Source: an uncultured Clostridia bacterium (lineage in GTDB: Bacteria; Bacillota; Clostridia; Oscillospirales; Oscillospiraceae). From it: DNA of 64,000 nt. Within the stretch, counting starts at the first letter, position 1. The number at the start of each line of letters is the position of its first letter. Positions 33,781 through 41,860 of this stretch are shown in pieces. The position numbers and the translations under genes are program-made. The stretch lies in the NCBI GenBank assembly GCA_947644595.1, contig CANSAE010000001.1, forward strand, positions 490,112 through 554,111. The letters run 5' to 3'. Under the pieces are notes generated by a model. It was given only the letters and a program-made list of their open reading frames with translations, did no database searches and was not told the origin of the DNA.

Positions 33781-36027
33781 TCATTCCTCATGAAATAGTG
33801 TAGGTTGATCTTCGCCCCGGTCCTCGGGCCGCAAGATGGCCCCGGCAGTGGGCAACGTCTTTCCTTTATAGCGGGACTTGTTCACAAGCCCGCTTTCCGC
33901 AAAAGGACACATCCGTATCACCTGATATTTGGGCTTCAGCTTCATGACGGCAACGCCCTGGGTGTTCCGGGTAGATTTCAGTTGCAGATCCGCCGACTGG
34001 AACACTAGCGCCCGACCCTCGCTGGAGAACAGGACAAATTCCCCTTCCTCCCGGATGGGCAGGACTTCCACCAGGGGGCTTTTATCCGAATACGCGCCGG
34101 TAAGGCGCTTGCGATTGGTCTTGGTGTCGTACACATTCGTGGGGAATTTTGCGATCTTACCGTTGGCAAAGGCCAACAGCAGCATGGTATCATAGTCCGC
34201 CAAGATCATGGTCAACACGTTTTCGCCCTCATCCATCCCCAGCTTTGCCGGCAGGTAGGTGCCAAGAACGGAAGCCTTTGTATCCTCCATGTCCCGCAGG
34301 CGCATTTTATACACTTGCTGCCGATCCGTAAACACCAGCACCTCTTTCCGGTTACTAGCCTCCATGGACACCCGCAGCTCGTCTCCGTCCTTGTATTTCT
34401 GCTCTGCGTTCATCCGCAGGGACTGGGGGGTAATCTTCTTGAAATATCCCTCCCGGGACAGGAAAATAGTGCAGGGATAGTCCGGCACAATTTCCTCTTC
34501 ATCCAATTGGGGCGCTTCCTCTGCGGATACAATGCCCGTTTTGCGCTCCATGGGCTGTTTTTTCATCACATCCTTCAATTCAGAAATAATGATGCCCTTG
34601 ATGCGCCGCTTACTGTCCAAGGTTGCCTGCAAATCCGCAATATCCTTTTCCAACTGGGCGGTCTCTTCCAGCCGCTTGAGAATGTATTCACGGTTGATGT
34701 TCCGCAACTTGATCTCCGCGACGTAGTTGGCCTGAATATCGTCGATCTGGAAACCGGTCATCAGGTTGGGTACGACCTCTGCTTCCTTCTCTGTCTCCCG
34801 GATGATGCGGATGGCCTTGTCAATGTCCAGCAAAATCTTGCCCAAGCCTTGTAGCAAGTGCAGTTTGTCTTTTTTCTTTCCCAAATCAAAAAAGACCCGT
34901 CGCCGTACGCTCTCCATACGCCAGGCGCACCACTCAGACAAAATCTCCTTCACGCCCATGACCTTGGGATAGCCGCCGATGAGGACGTTGAAATTGCAGG
35001 GGAAGTTGTCCTGCAAAGGCGTCATTTTATAGAGTTTCTGCATGACCAGTGCTGGGTCGGCGCCTTTTTTCAGGTCGATGGCCAGCTTCAGGCCGTTCAG
35101 GTCCGTCTCGTCCCGCATGTCGGAAATTTCCTTGAGCTTGCCGGACTTGACCAGCTCCGCCACCTTGTCGATGATGATCTCCGCTTTGGTGGTGTAGGGA
35201 ATTTCGTAAATTTCAATGATATTCGCCTTGGCGTCATGCCGCCAGCGGGCCCGCACCGGGAAGCTGCCCCGCCCGGTTTCGTAGATTTTCCGCATCTCCG
35301 CTTCATTGTAGATGATCTCGCCGCCAGTGGCAAAATCCGGGGCGGGCATGGCCTGCATGATGTCACAGTCCGGGTCGTTCAGGTAGTCGATGGTGGCTTG
35401 GCAGCACTCGGTAAGGTTGAAGCCGCAAATCTGGCTCGCCATACCCACAGCGATGCCCATGTTGGCGCTCACCAGCACATTGGGGAACGTGGTGGGCAAA
35501 AGCGTCGGCTCCTTCATCGTACCGTCGTAGTTGTCCACAAAGTCCACCGTATCGCTGTCGATGTCCCGGAACAGCTCCGCACAGATGGCGGAGAGCTTGG
35601 CTTCGGTATACCGAGGCGCGGCGTAAGACATATCCCGGGAATAGACCTTGCCGAAGTTGCCCTTGGAGTCCACAAAAGGCGTCAGCAGCGCGCCGTTTCC
35701 TTTGGAAAGGCGCACCATGGTCTCATAAATGGCAGCGTCCCCGTGGGGGTTTAGTCGCATGGTCTGGCCCACAATGTTGGCGGATTTCGTCCGTGTCCCG
35801 GTCAAAAGGCCCATTTTGTACATGGTGTACAGCAGCTTCCGGTGGGAAGGCTTGAACCCGTCAATTTCCGGGATAGCCCGGGAGACGATGACCGACATGG
35901 CATAGGGCATGTAGTTGGTCTCCAGCGTCTGGGTGATGGGCTGCTCCAGCACTTGGGCCTGCAGGCCCAGTACATTGGGGTTGCTCGTGGGGCGTTTGAT
36001 CTCTTTTTCTGGTTTTTTCTTAGGCAT
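33781..36027 (-). CDS. parC: Type IIA DNA topoisomerase subunit A (ParC/GyrA-like)
   Basis: A 748-residue breakage-reunion subunit. The active-site Tyr lies in SYAAPRYTEAKLS, the quinolone-resistance region is HGDAAIYETMVRL, and a beta-propeller-like C-terminal part begins around residue 500. There is no canonical GyrA box, and the partner at 37216 is ParE/GyrB-like, so topoisomerase IV or a second gyrase-like enzyme is the best reading. A secreted-protein gene lies between the two subunits. The Lys/Pro-rich N-terminal tail is short. Confidence 0.88.
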   Translation of the reverse strand: MPKKKPEKEIKRPTSNPNVLGLQAQVLEQPITQTLETNYMPYAMSVIVSRAIPEIDGFKPSHRKLLYTMYKMGLLTGTRTKSANIVGQTMRLNPHGDAAIYETMVRLSKGNGALLTPFVDSKGNFGKVYSRDMSYAAPRYTEAKLSAICAELFRDIDSDTVDFVDNYDGTMKEPTLLPTTFPNVLVSANMGIAVGMASQICGFNLTECCQATIDYLNDPDCDIMQAMPAPDFATGGEIIYNEAEMRKIYETGRGSFPVRARWRHDAKANIIEIYEIPYTTKAEIIIDKVAELVKSGKLKEISDMRDETDLNGLKLAIDLKKGADPALVMQKLYKMTPLQDNFPCNFNVLIGGYPKVMGVKEILSEWCAWRMESVRRRVFFDLGKKKDKLHLLQGLGKILLDIDKAIRIIRETEKEAEVVPNLMTGFQIDDIQANYVAEIKLRNINREYILKRLEETAQLEKDIADLQATLDSKRRIKGIIISELKDVMKKQPMERKTGIVSAEEAPQLDEEEIVPDYPCTIFLSREGYFKKITPQSLRMNAEQKYKDGDELRVSMEASNRKEVLVFTDRQQVYKMRLRDMEDTKASVLGTYLPAKLGMDEGENVLTMILADYDTMLLLAFANGKIAKFPTNVYDTKTNRKRLTGAYSDKSPLVEVLPIREEGEFVLFSSEGRALVFQSADLQLKSTRNTQGVAVMKLKPKYQVIRMCPFAESGLVNKSRYKGKTLPTAGAILRPEDRGEDQPTLFHEE

Positions 36028-36041
36028 TGGATGTTGATTCC

Positions 36042-37163
36042 TTACATAATTTCTTTTCTCAAATCCTCAGCGGAAACGCCGGGGATAGGTATAATGGGCT
36101 TACTAAACAGGCTGTTGTCAAACTCAAAGTTTTCTTTAATTTCGCTCTTGTAGATTTTTCCTCGCTCCGTTTGATAAATATCTTGACCTGCAACGCCGGT
36201 ATCAGACCACCAACAGTAGCCATAGAGATAGTTTTCGTATGCCTCCTCCCAACTGGAGAAGTTATCTTTTAACCCCTGAGCAGCTGGTTGAATGAGCGCC
36301 AACGCTTCCGCATAGGTCACATAACCGGATTCATACCCCCACTGCGCGACATTACTCATGCGAAACAGGTCCCATGCCAAAATTCCCTTGTTACCATATT
36401 TATTGTAAACCTGCTTAGTATAGGAATCGGCATAATTGGACTGTGCTAGTTCTAAGAATGTATCATTATGTCCATGTTCCGTCATGGAGAGAATCGTTCC
36501 AATCAATTCCTCTCGATTGACAATTCCCCAACCGGAAGCCAGACCATCACGTGCTCTTTCAACCACATATTGTCCTGTTTCGTCCCACGACCCTCTCCGG
36601 CATGCAAACTCATCTGAACGGATTTTTCCCGTGACCGTATAAATTTCATGGTTAATCATTTTTAGCATGGCCCCCATGGGAATTGCCCATTCTTCCAAAT
36701 TGGAATCTCCCACAATTGAATAATCTTCCTGTATATCGACCATGGAACGAGCCGCGTCCCAAGTGACAGCCTGGCCAAAAAATTCCGCCATATATCGAGC
36801 TGGAATCCGCGTCCTCCCGTTCGTTACACACGGTGCAATATCCATAACCACCGCTTCTCCATCTACATATGCGGTTTGATCTCCCACACGCATTTCCACA
36901 GTATGATTTGCGCGTGTCATTATCACCTTTTGCTCAGATTCAATCCAATCCACATCAGCACCCAAAAGTTCCGCAATTCCACGAATAGGGACCATCGTGC
37001 GGCCGTTCACAACTTCAGCCTTGCCACCTAACACTGTTTCATACAAAAAGATTTTGTCCAAGCGTACAGTTGCCGGTATCGCCGGTGCAGCCATGACCGG
37101 CATCGCCAGTGTCAAAAACATCGTGAATGTCAGCAGCAAGCTCATCCATCTTTTTTTCATCAC
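36042..37163 (-). CDS. Secreted stalk-domain protein with DUF1266-like C-terminus
   Basis: A 373-residue exported protein. A signal peptide spans about residues 1-25 (SLLLTFTMFLTLAMPVMA). Residues 30-150 form a copper-amine-oxidase N-terminal-like stalk (VNGRTMVPIRGIAELLGA, TNGRTRIPARYMAEFFGQ), a wall-associated module. The C-terminal 170 residues (GILAWDLFRMSNVAQWGYES, YLYGYCWW) match DUF1266, of unknown function. By eye it is richer in A/T than its neighbours and sits between parE and parC, which normally adjoin, so it looks like an insertion into the operon. GGAGGAG precedes the start. Confidence 0.8.
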   Translation of the reverse strand: MMKKRWMSLLLTFTMFLTLAMPVMAAPAIPATVRLDKIFLYETVLGGKAEVVNGRTMVPIRGIAELLGADVDWIESEQKVIMTRANHTVEMRVGDQTAYVDGEAVVMDIAPCVTNGRTRIPARYMAEFFGQAVTWDAARSMVDIQEDYSIVGDSNLEEWAIPMGAMLKMINHEIYTVTGKIRSDEFACRRGSWDETGQYVVERARDGLASGWGIVNREELIGTILSMTEHGHNDTFLELAQSNYADSYTKQVYNKYGNKGILAWDLFRMSNVAQWGYESGYVTYAEALALIQPAAQGLKDNFSSWEEAYENYLYGYCWWSDTGVAGQDIYQTERGKIYKSEIKENFEFDNSLFSKPIIPIPGVSAEDLRKEIM

Positions 37164-37215
37164 AGTCTCCTCCTAACACATTTTGAACGGCGTTGCACCG
37201 TGAATTTACTGTCGC

Positions 37216-39201
37216 TCAGCTCAAATCCGCGAATTCCAGGTAGTACCCGCCCTCCTGGGCAATGTAGTCCTTGCGGCCTTGGAGGTTGTCGCCCAAGAGG
37301 AGGTCGAACATTTCGCTGGTGCGCTGGGCGTCCTCGGGCATCACCCGGATGAGACGGCGGGTTTCGGGACACATAGTAGTCAGCCACATCATTTCCGGGT
37401 CATTCTCACCCAAGCCCTTGGACCGCTGGATGGTACATTTCTGCCCTTCCAGGTCCGCCATGATGCGGTTTTTTTCCTCGTCGGTATAGGCAAACCAGGT
37501 CTTGCCCTTGCTGGTGATCTCATACAGCGGCGTTTCCGCGATATATACCATGCCCTCCTGAATCAGAGTGGGGACTAAACGGTAAATCATGGTGATGATG
37601 AGCGTCCGGATCTGATACCCGTCCACGTCGGCGTCGGAGCAGATGATGACCTTGCTCCAGCGCAGATTGTTCAAATCAAAGGGCGAAATGTCTTTGATGT
37701 GCTTGTCCTTGACCTCCACACCGCAGCCCAAGACTTTCAAAAGGTCCGTAATGATGTCGCTGGCAAAAATGCGGGCGTAGTCGCTTTTCAGGCAGTTCAA
37801 AATCTTGCCCCGCACAGGCATGATGCCCTGAAACTCCGAATCCCGGCTCTGCTTACACGCACCCAATGCGGAATCGCCCTCCACGATGTACAGTTCCCGC
37901 CGGGATGCGTCCTTGCTGCGGCAGTCCACGAATTTCTGCACCCGGTTGGCCAGATTGATGTTCTCCGTGAGCTTTTTCTTCATCGTCTGGCGGGCCCGCT
38001 CCGCCTGCTCCCGGGAACGCTTGTTGACCAAAATCTGGTCGACCACCCGCTCCGCTTCCAGGCGGTTCTCCGTGAAGTATATCTCCAGATTTTCCCGGAA
38101 GAAAGCGGTCATCGCCTCTTGGATAAATCTGTTGGTAATGGATTTTTTCGTTTGGTTCTCATAAGAAGTTTGTGTGGAAAAGCAGTTCGTGACCAAAATC
38201 AGGCAATCCGCCACGTCTTGGAACATAACCTTTGATTCGTTCCGTTGATATTTCCCGGTTTTCTTGATGTAATCATCCACCGCAGACACAAAGGCACTAC
38301 GGGTCGCTTTGTCCGGCGCGCCGCCGTGCTCCAGCCAGGAGGAGTTGTGGTAATACTCAATGAGATTGACCTTGTTGGAAAAACAAAAGGCGGCTGAAAG
38401 CTTGACCTTGTACTCCTTTTTGTCTGCCCGGTCTTTTCCACGCCGTTCCGTCTGGATGAACACCGGTGCGGTCAGAGCCGCTTCCCCGGCAATTTCTGAG
38501 ACGTAGTCCTTAATACCGTTTTCATAGAGGTACTCCGTTGTCTCAAATCTTCCACTCCGCTCATAACGCAGTACAAACTTCACCCCGGCATTCACCACGG
38601 CCTGACGGCGGAGTACATCGTGAAAATAATCCTCCGGAATATTGATATCTGTGAACACCTCGATATCGGGTTTGAAGTGGATGGTAGTGCCAGTCTGCTT
38701 GGTGTCCGCCGGTTCCATCGTGAGCTCTTGCCCTTTTTTCCCCATGGGTTCGCCCTTGTGAAAGTGCAGGGTGTACTTTCGACCGTCCCGGCGGACGGTG
38801 ACATCCATGAACTCCGACGAATACTGAGTGGCACAGGACCCCAAACCGTTCAGACCTAAGGAAAATTCGTAATTTTCCCCTTCTTCGTTGCTGTACTTGC
38901 CGCCGGCATACAATTCGCAGAACACCAATTCCCAGTTATATCGTTTTTCGTTGGGGTTCCAGTCCAGCGGGCAGCCCCGGCCGTGGTCCTGCACCTGGAT
39001 AGAGCCATCCTGAAATGCCGTCAGCGTGATCACATCGCCGTAGCCCTCCCGGGCCTCGTCGATGGAGTTGGATAGTATTTCAAACACCGCATGCTCACAG
39101 CCTTCCAGACCGTCGGAGCCGAAGATGACTCCGGGGCGTTTGCGCACCCGGTCTGCGCCTTTGAGCTGGGAGATACTTTCATTGCCGTAATTTTCCGCCA
39201 T
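37216..39201 (-). CDS. parE: Type IIA DNA topoisomerase subunit B (ParE/GyrB-like)
   Basis: A 661-residue ATPase subunit. GHKL motifs are NSIDEAREG and the glycine-rich LNGLGSCATQYSSEF; the TOPRIM domain has YIVEGDSALG and the DADVDGYQIRTL metal site. It lacks the roughly 170-residue insert found in proteobacterial GyrB. It is the first gene of the operon running to the ClpP-like gene and has a good promoter at 39261-39289. Confidence 0.9.
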   Translation of the reverse strand: MAENYGNESISQLKGADRVRKRPGVIFGSDGLEGCEHAVFEILSNSIDEAREGYGDVITLTAFQDGSIQVQDHGRGCPLDWNPNEKRYNWELVFCELYAGGKYSNEEGENYEFSLGLNGLGSCATQYSSEFMDVTVRRDGRKYTLHFHKGEPMGKKGQELTMEPADTKQTGTTIHFKPDIEVFTDINIPEDYFHDVLRRQAVVNAGVKFVLRYERSGRFETTEYLYENGIKDYVSEIAGEAALTAPVFIQTERRGKDRADKKEYKVKLSAAFCFSNKVNLIEYYHNSSWLEHGGAPDKATRSAFVSAVDDYIKKTGKYQRNESKVMFQDVADCLILVTNCFSTQTSYENQTKKSITNRFIQEAMTAFFRENLEIYFTENRLEAERVVDQILVNKRSREQAERARQTMKKKLTENINLANRVQKFVDCRSKDASRRELYIVEGDSALGACKQSRDSEFQGIMPVRGKILNCLKSDYARIFASDIITDLLKVLGCGVEVKDKHIKDISPFDLNNLRWSKVIICSDADVDGYQIRTLIITMIYRLVPTLIQEGMVYIAETPLYEITSKGKTWFAYTDEEKNRIMADLEGQKCTIQRSKGLGENDPEMMWLTTMCPETRRLIRVMPEDAQRTSEMFDLLLGDNLQGRKDYIAQEGGYYLEFADLS

Positions 39202-39260
39202 GGGATTCTTCCTTCCGTACTATATCTTGTGCTGATTCCTTGGTATCTTATAACTGATAT

Positions 39261-39289
39261 AGTATATCTTACCTCGGCAAAAAATGCAA
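39261..39289 (-). promoter_or_regulatory. Promoter of the parE operon
   Basis: On the minus strand TTGCAT (39289-39284), a 17-base spacer and TATACT (39266-39261), about 60 bases before the parE ATG. Confidence 0.75.
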
Positions 39290-39435
39290 GGGACGAAAAC
39301 AGCCTTTCTAACCATAGTCTGAAACGGGGTGTTTTTGTAGGTTTCAATACAACAAATCGTCATTGGCCCTGCAAGAAAAAAGCAAACAGTAATTCGCTTC
39401 AACGTTTCAATATTATGTAAACAATTCTGCGCCAA

Positions 39436-39710
39436 AATAAAAAAGCGGAGCTCGTATCAAGCACGACCCCCGCCCGCAGCGGAGGCCGCGCCTATGTAGG
39501 CACTTTCTTCGCCACTTGACTTCTTCCTCATGGAAACATTTCTTATCTATGGATAAGCCTCATGTTTCTGCCGGAATTGCCGAACGCTGACCTGTCCGGC
39601 ATGGTTTGTCCTTCGCGGTCTTACTTCACGCGAAAAATTCCATTCGGTCTTACAAGAGACCCGGCTTTTCGTGAAGCCGCAGCACATTCATCCACGATTG
39701 CAGACAAACG
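39436..39710 (-). ncRNA. Candidate structured non-coding RNA ending in an intrinsic terminator
   Basis: This gap of about 700 bases has no convincing protein gene. The minus strand contains a series of stems: GAAACAT/ATGTTTC enclosing CTTATC/GATAAG (39529-39564), TGCCGGA/TTCCGGCA, TTCGCG/CGCGAA and GGCTT/AAGCC. It ends in a strong terminator stem (39445-39473, GCGGGG...CTCCGC) followed by TTTTTTATTTT. The 5' end is uncertain and may reach about 39800. I could not match it to RNase P, tmRNA or SRP RNA; raiA-type or 6S-type RNA remain possible. From 39290 to 39430 I see nothing else. Confidence 0.5.
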
Positions 39711-39928
39711 GTCTTTTCGGACAAATTTGACGTTTCATTTCTGTTCAAAACTCAAATCACACGCGCATCTACTTCATGGTCAGACCTTGTTGTTCCGACA
39801 ATTGGATCCTTCGTCCGAGGATAGTATGTGCCGTTGTTCAAAAAAAATGATTGCATTTTCTGGCAACATTGTTTATTTTTATAAGACAGCGAATAGAATA
39901 TACAGAAAAGCCCTCAGGAGGTTTTTCT

Positions 39929-40150
39929 ATGCTGCAAAAGAAAAAAGCGCGGCTGGCCAAGCGAAAAGAACTGGACAGCCTGCAGGCGGAAGTGCTGGGC
40001 CTGCGCACGGACCTGAATGAGCTCTATTCCCGGTTCGATATGCTCACCGACCCCACGCAAATGGACGCCTGTATCTATGAGATGAATGCGCTCATGTCAA
40101 AATACGATTATGCGGTCAAATGTCTAAAGACCTTTGACGCGGTGAACTGA
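39929..40150 (+). CDS. YaaL-like DUF2508 protein
   Basis: A 73-residue, highly charged helical protein (MLQKKKARLAKRKELDSLQ, then FDMLTDPTQMDACIYEMNAL). The pattern of a DP-containing turn between two helices fits DUF2508/YaaL. The start at 39929 has AGGAGG upstream. It is followed 16 bases later by bofA, the order found in many spore formers. Its own function is unknown. Confidence 0.75.
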   Translation: MLQKKKARLAKRKELDSLQAEVLGLRTDLNELYSRFDMLTDPTQMDACIYEMNALMSKYDYAVKCLKTFDAVN

Positions 40151-40166
40151 AAGGAGACGATACATA

Positions 40167-40421
40167 ATGGAATGGTTCGGGATCGTGGTCATCGCGGTCA
40201 TCGCCATCGTGGTAGTCGTGCGGCTCTTATCCGCCCCCATCCGGCTGGCAGGGAAGCTGCTCATCAACGCACTGGCGGGCTTCGTGGTGCTGTTTTTACT
40301 CAATTTTGTGGGAAATATCGTGGGCTTATCCCTGGGCATCAACTGGATCAACGCCATCGTGGTGGGCATTTTGGGCGCGCCGGGCGTGGTGCTACTGCTG
40401 CTGATCAAATATTTATTGTGA
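40167..40421 (+). CDS. bofA: Pro-sigma-K processing inhibitor BofA
   Basis: An 84-residue membrane protein with two hydrophobic segments (about 5-20 and 30-80) and the typical NALAGFVVLFLLNFVG and LGINWINAIVVGILGAPGVV stretches. BofA holds the SpoIVFB protease inactive in the outer forespore membrane until signalled, so pro-SigK is cleaved at the right time. Its presence fits the split sigK gene at 54801-63291, whose 5' part encodes a hydrophobic pro-sequence. It ends before a bidirectional terminator. Confidence 0.85.
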   Translation: MEWFGIVVIAVIAIVVVVRLLSAPIRLAGKLLINALAGFVVLFLLNFVGNIVGLSLGINWINAIVVGILGAPGVVLLLLIKYLL

Positions 40422-40424
40422 TAC

Positions 40425-40456
40425 ATAAAAAAGCACCCCGGTGGGGTGCTTTTTTC
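40425..40456. terminator. Bidirectional terminator between bofA and the lipoprotein gene
   Basis: AAAAAGCACCCC pairs with GGGGTGCTTTTTT around a GGT loop. Confidence 0.85.
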
Positions 40457-41165
40457 ATGCCTCTGTCAGCATTTGGAGGATTTCTTCATGGGTTTTGGTC
40501 CCGTTGATGAGCTGATATTCGCCGGGAATCATGTACCCGTCAAATTCCTGCTCCGTGATTTCTTCCTCTCCGTAATAGTAGTAATAGTCATCCTCGTAGG
40601 GCTCATCCTCATCCTGGATGAAATTGTGATTCTGATCCCGGAACATCCATTGACTCAAGGACTGGTCGTAATAGGGCTCCAGTTCATAGGAAGGGCCAAT
40701 TTTCATAAACGTGGTCCACATAATCGCGCCGGCTCCGTCCGCATTGAAATTGCGCAGTACGTTTTGTCCGGGGAGGTACTCATAACCGTAATTTCCCATC
40801 GCGCCATAGGGCCACTGCTCCATGAGGGTATACAGCGTCCCATCCGCATAGGTGAACATACTGACCCAGTAACCGTCGTCGCCGATGACCAATTCCGGCA
40901 CCGCGTCGCCATCAAAGTCAATGAGGTCGTAGGTCAGGCTCACGTATTCGTTCTCCGCAAATTCCGCCACATACTGGTCAATGACCGCCAGATAGGCCTG
41001 GGCATACTCGGATTTATCCGGCGTGGGCTCTGGGGCAGGTGTCGGTGTGGGCGAAACCGTTGCAATCGCTTCGGGCGTAGACTGCGCATCCTTCGCGGGC
41101 GCACAGGCACAAAGCAGCACGGCGCATAGGGTGAATATGAAAAGACTATACAGTGAATTCTTCAT
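40455..41165 (-). CDS. Lipoprotein of unknown function
   Basis: A 236-residue protein with a lipoprotein signal (FTLCAVLLCAC; lipidated Cys near residue 20) and a Pro/Thr-rich spacer. The mature domain contains DLIDFDGDAVPELVIG, an EF-hand-like FG-GAP-type calcium loop, and an acidic Tyr-rich tract near residue 190 (EPYEDDYYYYYGEEE). Probably membrane-anchored on the outside; binding partner unknown. It is preceded on the minus strand by the AlkD-like gene, with two bases between them. Confidence 0.75.
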   Translation of the reverse strand: MKNSLYSLFIFTLCAVLLCACAPAKDAQSTPEAIATVSPTPTPAPEPTPDKSEYAQAYLAVIDQYVAEFAENEYVSLTYDLIDFDGDAVPELVIGDDGYWVSMFTYADGTLYTLMEQWPYGAMGNYGYEYLPGQNVLRNFNADGAGAIMWTTFMKIGPSYELEPYYDQSLSQWMFRDQNHNFIQDEDEPYEDDYYYYYGEEEITEQEFDGYMIPGEYQLINGTKTHEEILQMLTEA

Positions 41166-41167
41166 TT

Positions 41168-41860
41168 CTATTTCTTCTCTTTCCGTTTCAGCGTCTTCAA
41201 ATACGCCTTAGTATCATCCGGGATACGGCGGCTCTCTACCGCCTTTTGGATGGCCTTGTTGTGCGTCCAGGTATCCAGCCGGTGGTCCAATAAATACGGC
41301 AAAACCGCGTCGTACTGCTTGGCTAAGGCTTCAGCGAACAGCCACGCCCGTGCCATGTTGATGTAATATTCTTCCGTCCGCAGCGCCGCCACCTTTTCCA
41401 ACAGCTCCGGGCGGAAATCGTCGTCCAAAAACCATTTCATCAAGGTCACGATGCCGTACCGCACGGTATAGGTGTGCGCCGATGACAGCCACCGCAGACA
41501 AGCTGCATAGACCGCCTCCGGGTGCTTTTTGAAGACCTTAGGCGAGAATAAATCGCAGGTCGCCCAGTTGTCGATATACGGCAAAAACCGCTCCAATTCC
41601 ACCATACATTGGTCAAAGTCCTTAATCTGCTCAATGAGAAAGGCGTGGAGACTGTTTTCATCATAATATTTGTGGGGCAGGTCCGCCAGAAACAACGATA
41701 CGTCTTCCTTCGCCAGTTCCTTTGCGTAAGTGCGGAGATCGGGCGTGCGCACACCGATGACGGTGTCTTTTTCCAGCGTGGGCACCAGCTTGCTGTGGAA
41801 ATCCCGGTAACCCAAGTCCTGCCGGGTGAACAGCCCCGCGCGGATGTCCTCTGCGGTCAT
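41168..41860 (-). CDS. AlkD-like DNA alkylation repair protein
   Basis: A 230-residue HEAT-repeat protein of the AlkD/DUF1061 family (IGVRTPDLRTYAKELAK, DNWATCDLFSPKVFKKHP, TYTVRYGIVTLMKWF). AlkD proteins flip out and excise alkylated bases. The DNWATCD region fits the catalytic Asp/Trp face of the family. Its start overlaps the murF stop (ATGA), so it is translated from the ddl-murF transcript although functionally unrelated. Confidence 0.85.
   Translation of the reverse strand: MTAEDIRAGLFTRQDLGYRDFHSKLVPTLEKDTVIGVRTPDLRTYAKELAKEDVSLFLADLPHKYYDENSLHAFLIEQIKDFDQCMVELERFLPYIDNWATCDLFSPKVFKKHPEAVYAACLRWLSSAHTYTVRYGIVTLMKWFLDDDFRPELLEKVAALRTEEYYINMARAWLFAEALAKQYDAVLPYLLDHRLDTWTHNKAIQKAVESRRIPDDTKAYLKTLKRKEKK

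Noticed and set aside
33781..39201. Assignment as DNA gyrase (gyrA/gyrB)
   Set aside because: No canonical GyrA box was seen and the pair sits away from a dnaA-recF context; topoisomerase IV is the better label, although a second gyrase-like enzyme is not excluded.
39436..39710. Possible RNase P RNA, tmRNA or SRP RNA
   Set aside because: None of the conserved family blocks I know (RNase P P4 strands, tmRNA tag region and tRNA-like ends, SRP GNRA apical loop) could be found.
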